From NCBI GenBank assembly GCA_965231925.1, contig OZ246894.1, positions 1,488,001 through 1,552,000 of the forward strand: 64,000 bases of DNA. The letters are read 5' to 3'. The translations under genes were made by a program, and so were the position numbers. Numbering within the stretch: position 1 is the stretch's first letter; each line of letters opens with the position of its first letter. Under the pieces are notes generated by a model. That model made no database searches. It saw only the letters and a program-made list of their open reading frames with translations, and had not been told where the DNA came from. The DNA comes from Poriferisodalis sp965231925 (GTDB lineage: Bacteria > Actinomycetota > Acidimicrobiia > Acidimicrobiales > Poriferisodalaceae). Below, one piece after another: positions 52,458 through 60,587 of the stretch.

Positions 52458-53195
52458 GTGCAGGCGGCGGGCGAACATGTCGAGCAGCAGCTCCCAGTGG
52501 CGCTCGGCGGCAGGCTGGTCATACACGGGTCGCTGCGGGAACACGAAGCCGTGGTGGGTGTCGTCGACCCAAAGGGTCTGAGCGTCGGTCCCGGCGTCGG
52601 CGAAGGCCTTGCACAGCCGGTCGTAGTGCGCCCGGTCGACGTAGTCGTCGTGCTCGGCTGACATCACCAGCACTTCGCCGCCGATGTCTGGCGCCCGAAG
52701 GTGGGGCGAGTCGTCGGCGTCCACGGCCAAGCGCACGCCGTGAATAGATGCCGCCGCGGCGATCGTGTCGGGATAGTCCGCGGCTAGCCAGATCGCCATC
52801 GGGCCCGTCATGCAGTAGCCGGTGGTGCCGACTCGTTCGATGCTGGCAGCCGGGTCGGCATCGGCATAGCGCATTAGCGCCGCAGCGTCACGCGAGACCA
52901 TGGCGTTGGACAGGTTGGTCATCAGCTCGAACATGAATTGGCGGCTGGCCGGGTCGTCACGCTGGACGATGAAGCCCGGGACGTCGCGGTAGTACAGGTT
53001 CGGCAGTAGCACGTAGTAGCCGACCGTGGCGATGCGGCGGGCCATGTCGTGCAGTTCTTCGCGCTTGCCGGGCGCGTCCATCAGGAACAGCACGGTCGGG
53101 AACGGCCCTGGACGGCGCTCGCTCGGCTCGGGATGCACGACGAATGTGCTCATCTCGCCTTCGCCGGTGTCGATCGACACGTGGTCTTCGAACAT
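52455..53195 (-). CDS. Dienelactone hydrolase-family protein
   Basis: A 246-residue alpha/beta-hydrolase of the dienelactone hydrolase type. The nucleophile elbow is GYCMTG with C128 rather than Ser, as in true dienelactone hydrolases. The acid is D183 or D184 in SAEHDDYVD, and the His is in DDTHHGFVFP (214/215). It hydrolyses lactones or esters, possibly linked to aromatic breakdown. The gene is divergent from the enoyl-CoA hydratase gene. Its TAA is contributed by hairpin element C. Confidence 0.87.
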   Translation of the reverse strand: MFEDHVSIDTGEGEMSTFVVHPEPSERRPGPFPTVLFLMDAPGKREELHDMARRIATVGYYVLLPNLYYRDVPGFIVQRDDPASRQFMFELMTNLSNAMVSRDAAALMRYADADPAASIERVGTTGYCMTGPMAIWLAADYPDTIAAAASIHGVRLAVDADDSPHLRAPDIGGEVLVMSAEHDDYVDRAHYDRLCKAFADAGTDAQTLWVDDTHHGFVFPQRPVYDQPAAERHWELLLDMFARRLH

Positions 53196-53389
53196 CGCTG
53201 CCTCCTTGGGTACGGGCTTTCAGCACTACGGCACTGCGCCTGCCCATCGTGCGCCGGCGCAGTCGCCCCTTGTGTAGTGCCTGCGAGACAGCAGCGGGGG
53301 ACTACTGGGCGGTCGGTGCCAGCCGCAGCGGCGTCTTCACGCAGGCGTGCTGCGACCCGCGAATGCCCGGCGGCATACGATCCCGGGCC

Positions 53390-54205
53390 ATGCAGGCACT
53401 GGACTTCGAACCGCAGTACTTCGTCTACGAGGAAATCCGGCCGCGTGTGGCCCGGATCACCATCAACCGGCCCGAGGTGCGCAACGCCATCAACACACCG
53501 GCGCACAAGGAGTGGTCCGACATCTTGGACCACGCCGCGGCCGATGACGATGTGTGGTTGACGGTCATCACCGGGGTGGGCCGCCAGGCCTTCTGCGCAG
53601 GGCGGGATCTCAAGCACCTGTCGATGGTTCGCCAGTCCGACGAGGCCACGCAGGCTGCGGACCGCGAGCTGATGAGCCAGGTGACCCGGCTGATCGAGCG
53701 CTTCGACTATCCCAAGCCGCTAATCGCCCAGGTGAACGGCGTGGCGCTTGGCGGCGGCTTCGAGGTGGCGATGGCATGCGATCTCGTCGTGGCGGCCGAC
53801 CATGCCCAGTTCGGGCTGACCGAGCCGCTGCGCGGCTTGTATGCCGGCGGCGGGGGAGTGCACCGACTGCCGCGCCAGATCCCGATGAAGCTCGCCATGG
53901 AATACCTGCTGACGGCTCGCACCATGAGCGCGCAGCGGGCGCTTGAGCTGGGCATCGTGAACGACGTCGTGCCCTACGACGATCTCGACGCAGCAACCGA
54001 TCGACTGATCGACGACATCATGCGGTGCGCGCCGCTGTCCATCCAGGCCACCAAGCAGGCTGCGATGCGCGGGCTCGACATGCCGCTCGGCGAGGCCTTC
54101 CACCACCCCTACCCGGCTGTCACCCGCCTGATGGCCAGCGAGGATGTCAAGGAGGGCCCCCGAGCCTTTGCCGAGAAACGCCAACCCAACTGGCAAGGCC
54201 GCTGA
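53390..54205 (+). CDS. Enoyl-CoA hydratase/isomerase-family protein
   Basis: A 271-residue crotonase-superfamily enzyme. It has the strand-turn ARITINRPEVRNAI, the CoA/oxyanion loop QAFCAGRDLKHL and the second oxyanion segment NGVALGGGFEVAMACDL. The catalytic region LTEPLRGLYAGGGGVHRLPR contains the Glu found in hydratases, and ALELGIVNDVVP follows. It probably hydrates or isomerises an enoyl-CoA; the substrate is unknown. ATG 53390 is the first start that fits the family N-terminus. The 195-nt gap to the divergent hydrolase holds both promoters, but I could not pick hexamers. Confidence 0.88.
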   Translation: MQALDFEPQYFVYEEIRPRVARITINRPEVRNAINTPAHKEWSDILDHAAADDDVWLTVITGVGRQAFCAGRDLKHLSMVRQSDEATQAADRELMSQVTRLIERFDYPKPLIAQVNGVALGGGFEVAMACDLVVAADHAQFGLTEPLRGLYAGGGGVHRLPRQIPMKLAMEYLLTARTMSAQRALELGIVNDVVPYDDLDAATDRLIDDIMRCAPLSIQATKQAAMRGLDMPLGEAFHHPYPAVTRLMASEDVKEGPRAFAEKRQPNWQGR

Positions 54206-54249
54206 TCCGCCGTCGCCGTAGGAGGCGAGCTTCACGCTTCATCCTCGCC

Positions 54250-54287
54250 GATTACTTGGTTGAGCAAATTTGCGCAGGAGCATAAGC
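54250..54287. repeat. Degenerate copy of the 38-nt palindrome
   Basis: Aligns end to end with the perfect palindrome at 54993-55030. It shares GATTACT at the left and the 15-mer GCAAATTTGCGCAGG in the centre, about 27-28 of 38 positions in all. With the other copy it brackets the vapBC pair. Confidence 0.7.
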
Positions 54288-54305
54288 AGGCGATGGCGGC
54301 AAACA

Positions 54306-54331
54306 AGCGCTATTAGCGCTATTACAGCGCT
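54306..54331. promoter_or_regulatory. Triple AGCGCT operator candidate for vapBC
   Basis: AGCGCT, itself a palindrome, occurs at 54306, 54315 and 54326, within 12-37 nt of the antitoxin ATG. Antitoxins of the ribbon-helix-helix type bind repeated short palindromes at their own promoter, so this is a likely autoregulatory site. Confidence 0.5.
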
Positions 54332-54342
54332 AGCGTGGCGTC

Positions 54343-54585
54343 ATGGCAACGATCCAGATCAGGCACGTTCCCGACGAGGTCCACGAGAAACTCCAGCGAC
54401 GCGCAGGCAGCGCAGGCCAATCCCTGCAGCAGTACATGCTCGATTTCGTCTGCCGCGAGGCGGAGCTTGCGGCTGTAGAGGAGCTGCTCGCTCGCAAGCG
54501 CGTCGAAGCGCTTGCGTATGGCGAGATCGAGCTTGACCCCGACATGATCGTGGAGATCATCCGTAGCGATCGTGAGTCGCATTGA
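54343..54585 (+). CDS. vapB: VapB/FitA-like ribbon-helix-helix antitoxin
   Basis: An 80-residue antitoxin. The N-terminal ribbon-helix-helix is visible as ATIQIRHVPDEVHEKLQRRA followed by GQSLQQYMLDFV. The C-terminal part (AYGEIELDPDMIVEIIRSD) would wrap and inhibit the PIN toxin. Its stop overlaps the toxin start (TTGA, 54582-54585), the usual TA coupling. It presumably represses its own promoter through the AGCGCT repeats. Confidence 0.85.
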   Translation: MATIQIRHVPDEVHEKLQRRAGSAGQSLQQYMLDFVCREAELAAVEELLARKRVEALAYGEIELDPDMIVEIIRSDRESH

Positions 54586-54983
54586 TCGTCGTCGACGCCA
54601 GCGTTGTCGTGACTGCCGTCGGAGCGGTAGGTGAGCATGCTGAGGACGTCCTGCGACGCATCGCCCGCGAGGCGGCCTGCGTCCCCCACCTCCTCGATCT
54701 CGAAGTCGTGTCGGCGTTGCGTCAGATGCATCACCGCGGCCTACTTTCGGAGGCTGCGGCCGGACGCGCAATGCGGCACCTGGCGAGCTTGCGAATTCGG
54801 CGATTCCCTCACGCACACCTCATCGCTCGCTGCTGGGAACTGCGAGACAATCTGACGATCTACGACGCGTCCTACGTGGCGCTGGCCGAACTGACCGGAG
54901 CGACGCTGCTCACCCGCGATGTCGGCCAGGCCCGCGCCCCAGGAATCAGGTGCGAGGTGGAGCTGTTCGCCCCGGCCGCTTAA
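54582..54983 (+). CDS. vapC: VapC-like PIN-domain toxin
   Basis: A 133-residue PIN ribonuclease toxin. The acidic active-site residues are all in place: D5 (IVVDASV), E41 (DLEVVSAL), D95 (TIYDASYVALA) and D113 (LTRDVG). It starts at TTG 54582 overlapping the antitoxin stop. Typical VapC toxins cut tRNA or rRNA. The gene pair is flanked by the two copies of the 38-nt palindrome. Confidence 0.87.
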   Translation: MIVVDASVVVTAVGAVGEHAEDVLRRIAREAACVPHLLDLEVVSALRQMHHRGLLSEAAAGRAMRHLASLRIRRFPHAHLIARCWELRDNLTIYDASYVALAELTGATLLTRDVGQARAPGIRCEVELFAPAA

Positions 54984-54992
54984 AAATGTGCT

Positions 54993-55030
54993 GATTACTC
55001 ACCTGCGCAAATTTGCGCAGGTGAGTAATC
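54993..55030. repeat. 38-nt perfect palindrome
   Basis: GATTACTCACCTGCGCAAA and its exact complement are fused with no spacer, so every base is paired (19 bp per arm). It ends 19 nt before the ATG of the ATPase gene and 9 nt after the vapC stop. Possible roles are operator for the downstream defence-like operon, terminator of vapBC, or an element end. A degenerate copy lies at 54250. Confidence 0.9.
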
Positions 55031-55049
55031 GAACAACTAAACTCTCGTT

Positions 55050-56303
55050 ATGCAGCAGTACGAGCGATCACAGGTCGACGTGCTGCTGGAACGGCTGGAC
55101 GAGCCGGTCGAGCGGATCGTCTCGATCTTCGGCCCGCGGCAGTGTGGCAAGACGACGATTATTCGCCAAGCCTTGGCCAAGGCTCCCTATCCGAGTCGAT
55201 ACGAAGCGGTGGATCAGCCGGAGGAGCCGCACACCGCACCGATGGGGCCGGCGGCAGCGGAGGCCCGTGCAGCGGCGCAGCCGCGGGATGCTGAATGGCT
55301 CAATCGGGTCTGGCGCGAGTGCACTGCCGAGGCGGTCAGGCTTGGTTCGAAGTATGTGCTGGTGCTCGACGAGGTGCAGAAGATCCCGCAGTGGTCCGAA
55401 ACGGTCAAGGGACTTTGGGATGCGGACCGGGCGTCGGGGTGCCCGCTGCATGTAGTGATTCTCGGTTCGGCGCCGATGCGTATGCAGTCCGGTCTGACCG
55501 AGAGCCTGGCAGGTCGATTCGAGTCGATCCGCGCGACGCACTGGTCGTTCAACGAGATGCACGACGCATTCGGTTTCGGGTGCGACGAATTCGTCTTCTA
55601 CGGTGGCTACCCCAGCGCGGCCCGCTCCCGAGGCAGTTTCGAGCGCTGGAGGGATTACGTCAGGGACGCTCTCATCGAGCCGCACCTTGAACGAGACATC
55701 CTGGAGATGGCTCGAGTTGACAAGCCTGCGCTGCTGCGGCAACTGCTTGAACTGGGCTGTTTGTACTCGGGCCAAGAGCTCTCGTACCGGAAGATGCGCG
55801 GGCAGCTCGAAGATGCGGGCCATGAGTCGACGCTTGCGCGCTACTTGGGTTTCCTGTCCGGTGCCGGTCTGGTCACCGGTCTGTTCAAGCATGCTGACAA
55901 GCCTGTCCTGCGACGTTCCTCGTCGCCGAAGCTGAATGTCCTCAATACGGCCCTCATGTCGGCCGTCGTCGGCGACAGTTTCGATGACGCCCGAGCTAAC
56001 CGCAGTCATTGGGGGAGAGTCGTCGAGAGCGCCGTCGGTGCACACCTGGTCAATTCGGCCTCGTCCGCCATCAATGTCCGCTACTGGCGCGACGGCAATG
56101 AAGAGGTCGACTTCGTGCTGCAACGAGGGCCGCACCTCGTGGGTATCGAAGTCAAGGCTGGTCGCCGCCGGCCCCGGCGCTCAAGCATGGAGTCCTTTGA
56201 GCGCAGATTCTCGGCCGCTCCTTCGATCGTGGTCGGGGAGGCGGGCGTGCCGCTGCAGGAGTTCTTGTTGAAGCCTGCCGAGCACTGGCTGAGTTCGTCA
56301 TGA
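55050..56303 (+). CDS. DUF4143-type AAA ATPase, first gene of NACHT operon
   Basis: A 417-residue AAA ATPase. Walker A is GPRQCGKTT (28-36), Walker B is KYVLVLDEVQKI (101-112), and LHVVILGSAPMRMQSGL gives a sensor-like segment. The C-terminal DUF4143-type domain has EVDFVLQRGPHLVGIEVKAG, with D354...E367-x-K369 typical of PD-(D/E)XK-like folds. It overlaps the next gene by 4 bases (ATGA 56300-56303). It is related in design to the ATPase at 43.9-45.2 kb but distinct in sequence. Coupling to a NACHT-like protein is unusual for this family and suggests a joint defence role, which is inference. Confidence 0.85.
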   Translation: MQQYERSQVDVLLERLDEPVERIVSIFGPRQCGKTTIIRQALAKAPYPSRYEAVDQPEEPHTAPMGPAAAEARAAAQPRDAEWLNRVWRECTAEAVRLGSKYVLVLDEVQKIPQWSETVKGLWDADRASGCPLHVVILGSAPMRMQSGLTESLAGRFESIRATHWSFNEMHDAFGFGCDEFVFYGGYPSAARSRGSFERWRDYVRDALIEPHLERDILEMARVDKPALLRQLLELGCLYSGQELSYRKMRGQLEDAGHESTLARYLGFLSGAGLVTGLFKHADKPVLRRSSSPKLNVLNTALMSAVVGDSFDDARANRSHWGRVVESAVGAHLVNSASSAINVRYWRDGNEEVDFVLQRGPHLVGIEVKAGRRRPRRSSMESFERRFSAAPSIVVGEAGVPLQEFLLKPAEHWLSSS

Positions 56304-59300
56304 CGGTGGGCAGCCTGATTCCGCGCACTTGCACCGAGATCGTCACCGACGAGCGAGACAGTGCCGCCTTCGCCAAGTCCGAACCGCTCAGGGCCTACCG
56401 CGATGTGCTGGCCTACGTGCTCCTCGGCGAACCTGGTGCTGGCAAGACGACTGAGTTCGAACAAGAATGCCGAGCCTTGGGCACTCGTGCCGAGTGGGTC
56501 TCGGCACGCCGATTTGCAAAGGCTGAAATCGCCAATCATCCCGAGTGGCGAGACAAGGTGCTGTTCATCGACGGCCTCGACGAATCACGGGCCGGCGCTC
56601 GCGACGCCACGACAACGCTCGATGAGATTCAGTCAAAGCTGGATGCTCTTGGACGACCGAGATTCCGCATTTCGTGCCGTGCAGCCGACTGGCTCGGCCC
56701 TGTCGATCGTCGCCCGCTCGCCGAGGTATCGCCCGACGGCGCGATCACCACGTTGCGTCTCGACGCGCTGGACCGTTCCGATGTTCGCCAGTATCTGAAG
56801 GCGCAGCTTTCGAGCGCTGACCCCGTCGCCTTCATTCTGGAGGCAGAGTCGCTGGGTTTGGGGCCGATGCTCGACAACCCCTTGACGCTGAACTTGCTCA
56901 TTAAAACGACCGGCAACGACGGATTGCCCTCAACGCGTCGCGACGCTTTCGAGCGCTCCTGCCGGACGCTCGCGCAGGAACTCAACCCGGAGCATCCTCG
57001 CTCAGCGCACGTTCATCCGCCGGAGCTGACGTTGGTGGCTGCAGGTCGTCTGTGCGCGATTCAACTATTGACTGGAAAGGACGGCTACTCGCTTGCGCCG
57101 CCAGCGGCAAACTCCGAGTTCATTCCTCTGGTCGAGGTTGCAGCAGACATCGCCGCTGCATCTCAGGGTCCCCATCTCGACGTCGAAGATGTATTTGCCA
57201 CGAGTCTCTTCGTGCCGGGAGGCGACCGCAGTCATCTGCCGATGCATCGTCAGATCACTGAGTACCTTGCTGCGGCACACATTGCAGACCTCATCGAAGC
57301 CGGCACCGTCTCGTTGGGCCGTGTGTGCATTGCCCTGACGAGCCCCGTCGACGACTGCATAGTGACCGATCTCAGGGGTCTCGCGGCATGGCTGAGCACG
57401 CACTCCAGCGAAGCCCGGCGCGAACTCATCGCCAGCGATCCGGTCGGTGTGGCCATCTACGGCGACATCGCTGAATGGCCGGTCGAAGATCGTCGCACAC
57501 TCCTGGAAGCGGTAGTCGCGAGTGTGCGGCCTGAGCACGTGTGGGGTCATGTCTGGTTCGACAAGAACGAGCATCGCTACCGCCACGCAACCGGGTGGAG
57601 CTTCCGCAGCCTCTGCAAGCCCGACATGACGCCGGAGATCGGTGAACTCCTTGGTGCCGATGGGCGCAACGATGTCCCGGACCACGTCCGAGAACTCCTA
57701 TTCCAAGCCCTGTCAGAGGCGGACGACGCCTGGTTGGAGGGGCTGCGCTGCCTCGTCCCGCGTATCAGCCAAATCGCCCTTGACGTGATGACTCAACCCG
57801 ATGTCCGGCTTGCCGCATTGCTTGCGTTCGCAAGAATCGAACCCTCGTCGTCCGGGGTGGCGACGACTTTGGGTGAAGCACTCAACGCCGTTCGCGACGG
57901 GAGATTTGCCGACCCAGACGACCGGATCGGGGGTGCGGTGCTGCGTCTCTTGTATCCGGAGTCGATCGCGCCGAGCGGAATCTGGGCATACGCATCCCTC
58001 CTTCGCCGAGGGGCCGTCGTCGGCGAGGGTTGGACTTTCTGGCGAAGCGTATTGTGCGACGAGACCCCAGTCGATGAGCTGGCGAATCTGCTGGACGGCT
58101 TCGCCGACGACGCGGAGCGACTGTGGCCGATCTTGGCGAGTGCGTTTGCGGAAGAACTGCCTTGGAAGTTGCTTGCTCGCGCAGTGCATGAGATCGGGCA
58201 CCCGATCGAGGCTGCGCGGCTATATCACTGGTTCGCTGGGGTCGTCGCCAACTACGCACGGCGGGCGAGGACTACAGATGAAACGGCCGAGCTTTCGGCG
58301 TGGCTCGCAGCGAACGAACAGATCACCCTCGAGTTGTGCAGCACTTGGATCGCTCGCTCGGTCGACGATGAGATGGGCCTCGACGAGCGGTACGTCCTAG
58401 GTGATCTGCTGCTGAGCTCAGCTCCGCCGAACTTCGTTGAGTGGTGTGCGCAGCAGGCTCGTGGGCGGGCAGCGACTGATTGGAGCTTTGCCTGTGCCTG
58501 CGTCGAAACGCCAATCCGGCACCGACACTGGGTCGGCGACATGAGAGATGCCGTGATCGAACGGCTGAGATCTGAACTGACATCCAGCCCGCTGCTGCTG
58601 CGGCACCTAGACGACTATCTCGTGCCGGCTCCTGCTCGGAAGGAATTCGCCGAGCGGGAGCGCAAACATCAACAAGAGATCGATGAGATCAGGGCTGGGC
58701 ACGAGCGTGAGCGGCAGCAGCGGCAATCTGATTGGCGCGCCCTGTTGCGAGAGTCCCGCGATGAATTCGCAACAAACTGCTTCTCGGCACCGAGTCTGCA
58801 TACCGTGGCGCTGGCTTATCTCGGTCTCCTTGCTTTGCCGCATGATCTGCAACACCCTCGTGATCGCGTGGCGGAGTTGATCGGCGACAATGCCGAGTTG
58901 CTTGACGCTGTCTTAGGTGCATTGCGAGATGCACCGCTTCGAGACGACCTGCCGACGGCGGAGCGCACGGCTGCGCTGGCTGCGGAATCGAAGCACGACT
59001 GGCTCGTATATCCCGTTCTCGCTGGTATGGACCTGCGTGAGGGCACCTCGCAACTTGACGACTCGCGCTTCAGTGAAGACAGGCGCCGCGATGTGGTGGC
59101 CATCTATGCCTCGCACGGCCGAGTGGCGTTCGACTCAGAAAGGCGTCCTGCATGGCCGGCGCGTTGGTTGCGATCCAACCCGCACTTGGTCCTGGATGTA
59201 TGCCATCGATCTGCACTCGCTGCCATCAAGCATGGCGACACCCACCTCTCGATGTTGGACTGGCTTGATGAGGTTGAGGGTCTCGATGACGAACTGCGCG

Positions 59301-60499
59301 ACTTTCGACTGCGATTGCTGAAGTCGATCTCCGTTCGATTGCCAGCCGCCCAATTGCCGGTTGTGGACTGGCTTCTGCACAGCATCGCGGAGCACTCCGA
59401 CAGGGCAGCGCTGGGGAAACTGGTCGCTCAGAAGCTCCGAGCGACGAGCATGACCGACGCGCAGCGGGTCCGTTGGCTTGCCCTCGATGCGATCATGCAC
59501 GGTGCCGACGCGCTGGAAGCGCTCGACGAGTTCATCGACGCCAACGAGAAGCGTCCATCGCACCTGGCTGCATTCTTGTGCGCCAGGTTTCATGGAGGCA
59601 GCAGATTCGTCGATCGGTTGCTCGGCAGTGAGCCGATCCCGACGCTTCGCACGCTGGTGAGCGTGATCGGTCGTCACTTCCCGCCGCGAGCATGGAGCAG
59701 CGGCGAGGTCGTCAGCATCGGTCCAGCCGAGGAAATGTCGGATCTCGCCCGTCGGTGGATCGATGAGCTCGGCGGGCAACCAGTCGAAGAAGCTGGCGCT
59801 GCCCTCGATGCGCTGATTGCGGACGAGAGAATGAGCGCCTGGCACGAATCGCTGAAATTCGTCCGCGACAAGCAGCACCGATTGATACGAGACGCGTCGT
59901 ACTCGCCGATGAGCGTCGCCGAGGTGCTCGACCTGTTGCGCGATGGTCCCCCGGCGAATGTTGCGGACTTGCACGCCGTGCTCTGCGACCATCTGCGCGA
60001 CCTTGGACGGGATGTCCGCGGCAACAACGCCGACCTCTGGCGTCAGTTCTGGGCCGACGACCACAAATCAGCACCGGAGCGGGCCAAGCGCGAGAACAGC
60101 TGTCGCGACGCGCTGCTGGAAATGATGCGAAACCGGTTGCCCGAACGCGTCGATGTTCAGCCGGAGGGGCAGTACGCCGCTGATCGTCGAGCCGATATCC
60201 GCATCTCGTTCAAGAACTACAACGTTCCTGTCGAGATCAAGAAGAACTCCCACAACAACCTGTGGACGGCAATTGAGGAACAGCTCATCGCCGGCTACAC
60301 GACCGATGCCGAGACCGGCGGGCACGGCATCTACCTCGTTCTCTGGTTCGGTGCGGATGCCGAGGGATACCCACGCCACCCAACCACGAGTCACTTCCCG
60401 GAGACTCCCGATGAGCTCGAATGCCTGCTCAATGAGTCCTTGAGCCACGAGCAGCGTCGAAGGATCAGCGTCATCGTGCTCGATGTGACCAAGCCATGA
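56300..60499 (+). CDS. NACHT-like STAND NTPase with C-terminal nuclease motif
   Basis: A 1399-residue protein. The NTPase is at the N-terminus: Walker A GEPGAGKTT (43-51), Walker B KVLFIDGLDES (86-96) and FRISCRAADWLGP (sensor-like). A STAND-type helical region follows, then a long array of helical repeats (about 350-1250) that reads as HEAT/ARM-like, interrupted near 780-815 by a charged coiled coil (EFAERERKHQQEIDEIRAGH). The last 110 residues hold RADIRISFKNYNVPVEIKKN, with D1299, E1312 and K1314 placed as in PD-(D/E)XK nucleases. Known antiviral STAND proteins sense phage with C-terminal repeats and carry N-terminal effectors. Here the nuclease is last. Translationally coupled to the ATPase gene. 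Confidence 0.82.
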   Translation: MTVGSLIPRTCTEIVTDERDSAAFAKSEPLRAYRDVLAYVLLGEPGAGKTTEFEQECRALGTRAEWVSARRFAKAEIANHPEWRDKVLFIDGLDESRAGARDATTTLDEIQSKLDALGRPRFRISCRAADWLGPVDRRPLAEVSPDGAITTLRLDALDRSDVRQYLKAQLSSADPVAFILEAESLGLGPMLDNPLTLNLLIKTTGNDGLPSTRRDAFERSCRTLAQELNPEHPRSAHVHPPELTLVAAGRLCAIQLLTGKDGYSLAPPAANSEFIPLVEVAADIAAASQGPHLDVEDVFATSLFVPGGDRSHLPMHRQITEYLAAAHIADLIEAGTVSLGRVCIALTSPVDDCIVTDLRGLAAWLSTHSSEARRELIASDPVGVAIYGDIAEWPVEDRRTLLEAVVASVRPEHVWGHVWFDKNEHRYRHATGWSFRSLCKPDMTPEIGELLGADGRNDVPDHVRELLFQALSEADDAWLEGLRCLVPRISQIALDVMTQPDVRLAALLAFARIEPSSSGVATTLGEALNAVRDGRFADPDDRIGGAVLRLLYPESIAPSGIWAYASLLRRGAVVGEGWTFWRSVLCDETPVDELANLLDGFADDAERLWPILASAFAEELPWKLLARAVHEIGHPIEAARLYHWFAGVVANYARRARTTDETAELSAWLAANEQITLELCSTWIARSVDDEMGLDERYVLGDLLLSSAPPNFVEWCAQQARGRAATDWSFACACVETPIRHRHWVGDMRDAVIERLRSELTSSPLLLRHLDDYLVPAPARKEFAERERKHQQEIDEIRAGHERERQQRQSDWRALLRESRDEFATNCFSAPSLHTVALAYLGLLALPHDLQHPRDRVAELIGDNAELLDAVLGALRDAPLRDDLPTAERTAALAAESKHDWLVYPVLAGMDLREGTSQLDDSRFSEDRRRDVVAIYASHGRVAFDSERRPAWPARWLRSNPHLVLDVCHRSALAAIKHGDTHLSMLDWLDEVEGLDDELRDFRLRLLKSISVRLPAAQLPVVDWLLHSIAEHSDRAALGKLVAQKLRATSMTDAQRVRWLALDAIMHGADALEALDEFIDANEKRPSHLAAFLCARFHGGSRFVDRLLGSEPIPTLRTLVSVIGRHFPPRAWSSGEVVSIGPAEEMSDLARRWIDELGGQPVEEAGAALDALIADERMSAWHESLKFVRDKQHRLIRDASYSPMSVAEVLDLLRDGPPANVADLHAVLCDHLRDLGRDVRGNNADLWRQFWADDHKSAPERAKRENSCRDALLEMMRNRLPERVDVQPEGQYAADRRADIRISFKNYNVPVEIKKNSHNNLWTAIEEQLIAGYTTDAETGGHGIYLVLWFGADAEGYPRHPTTSHFPETPDELECLLNESLSHEQRRRISVIVLDVTKP

Positions 60500-60587
60500 G
60501 GGCGGGTGCCTGCGCGAGACTGCCCCGTTGACAGCGGGGCTGCGGGCTGGCACAGCGAGCGGCGGCCCCACGACGACCGGGGTGAAG

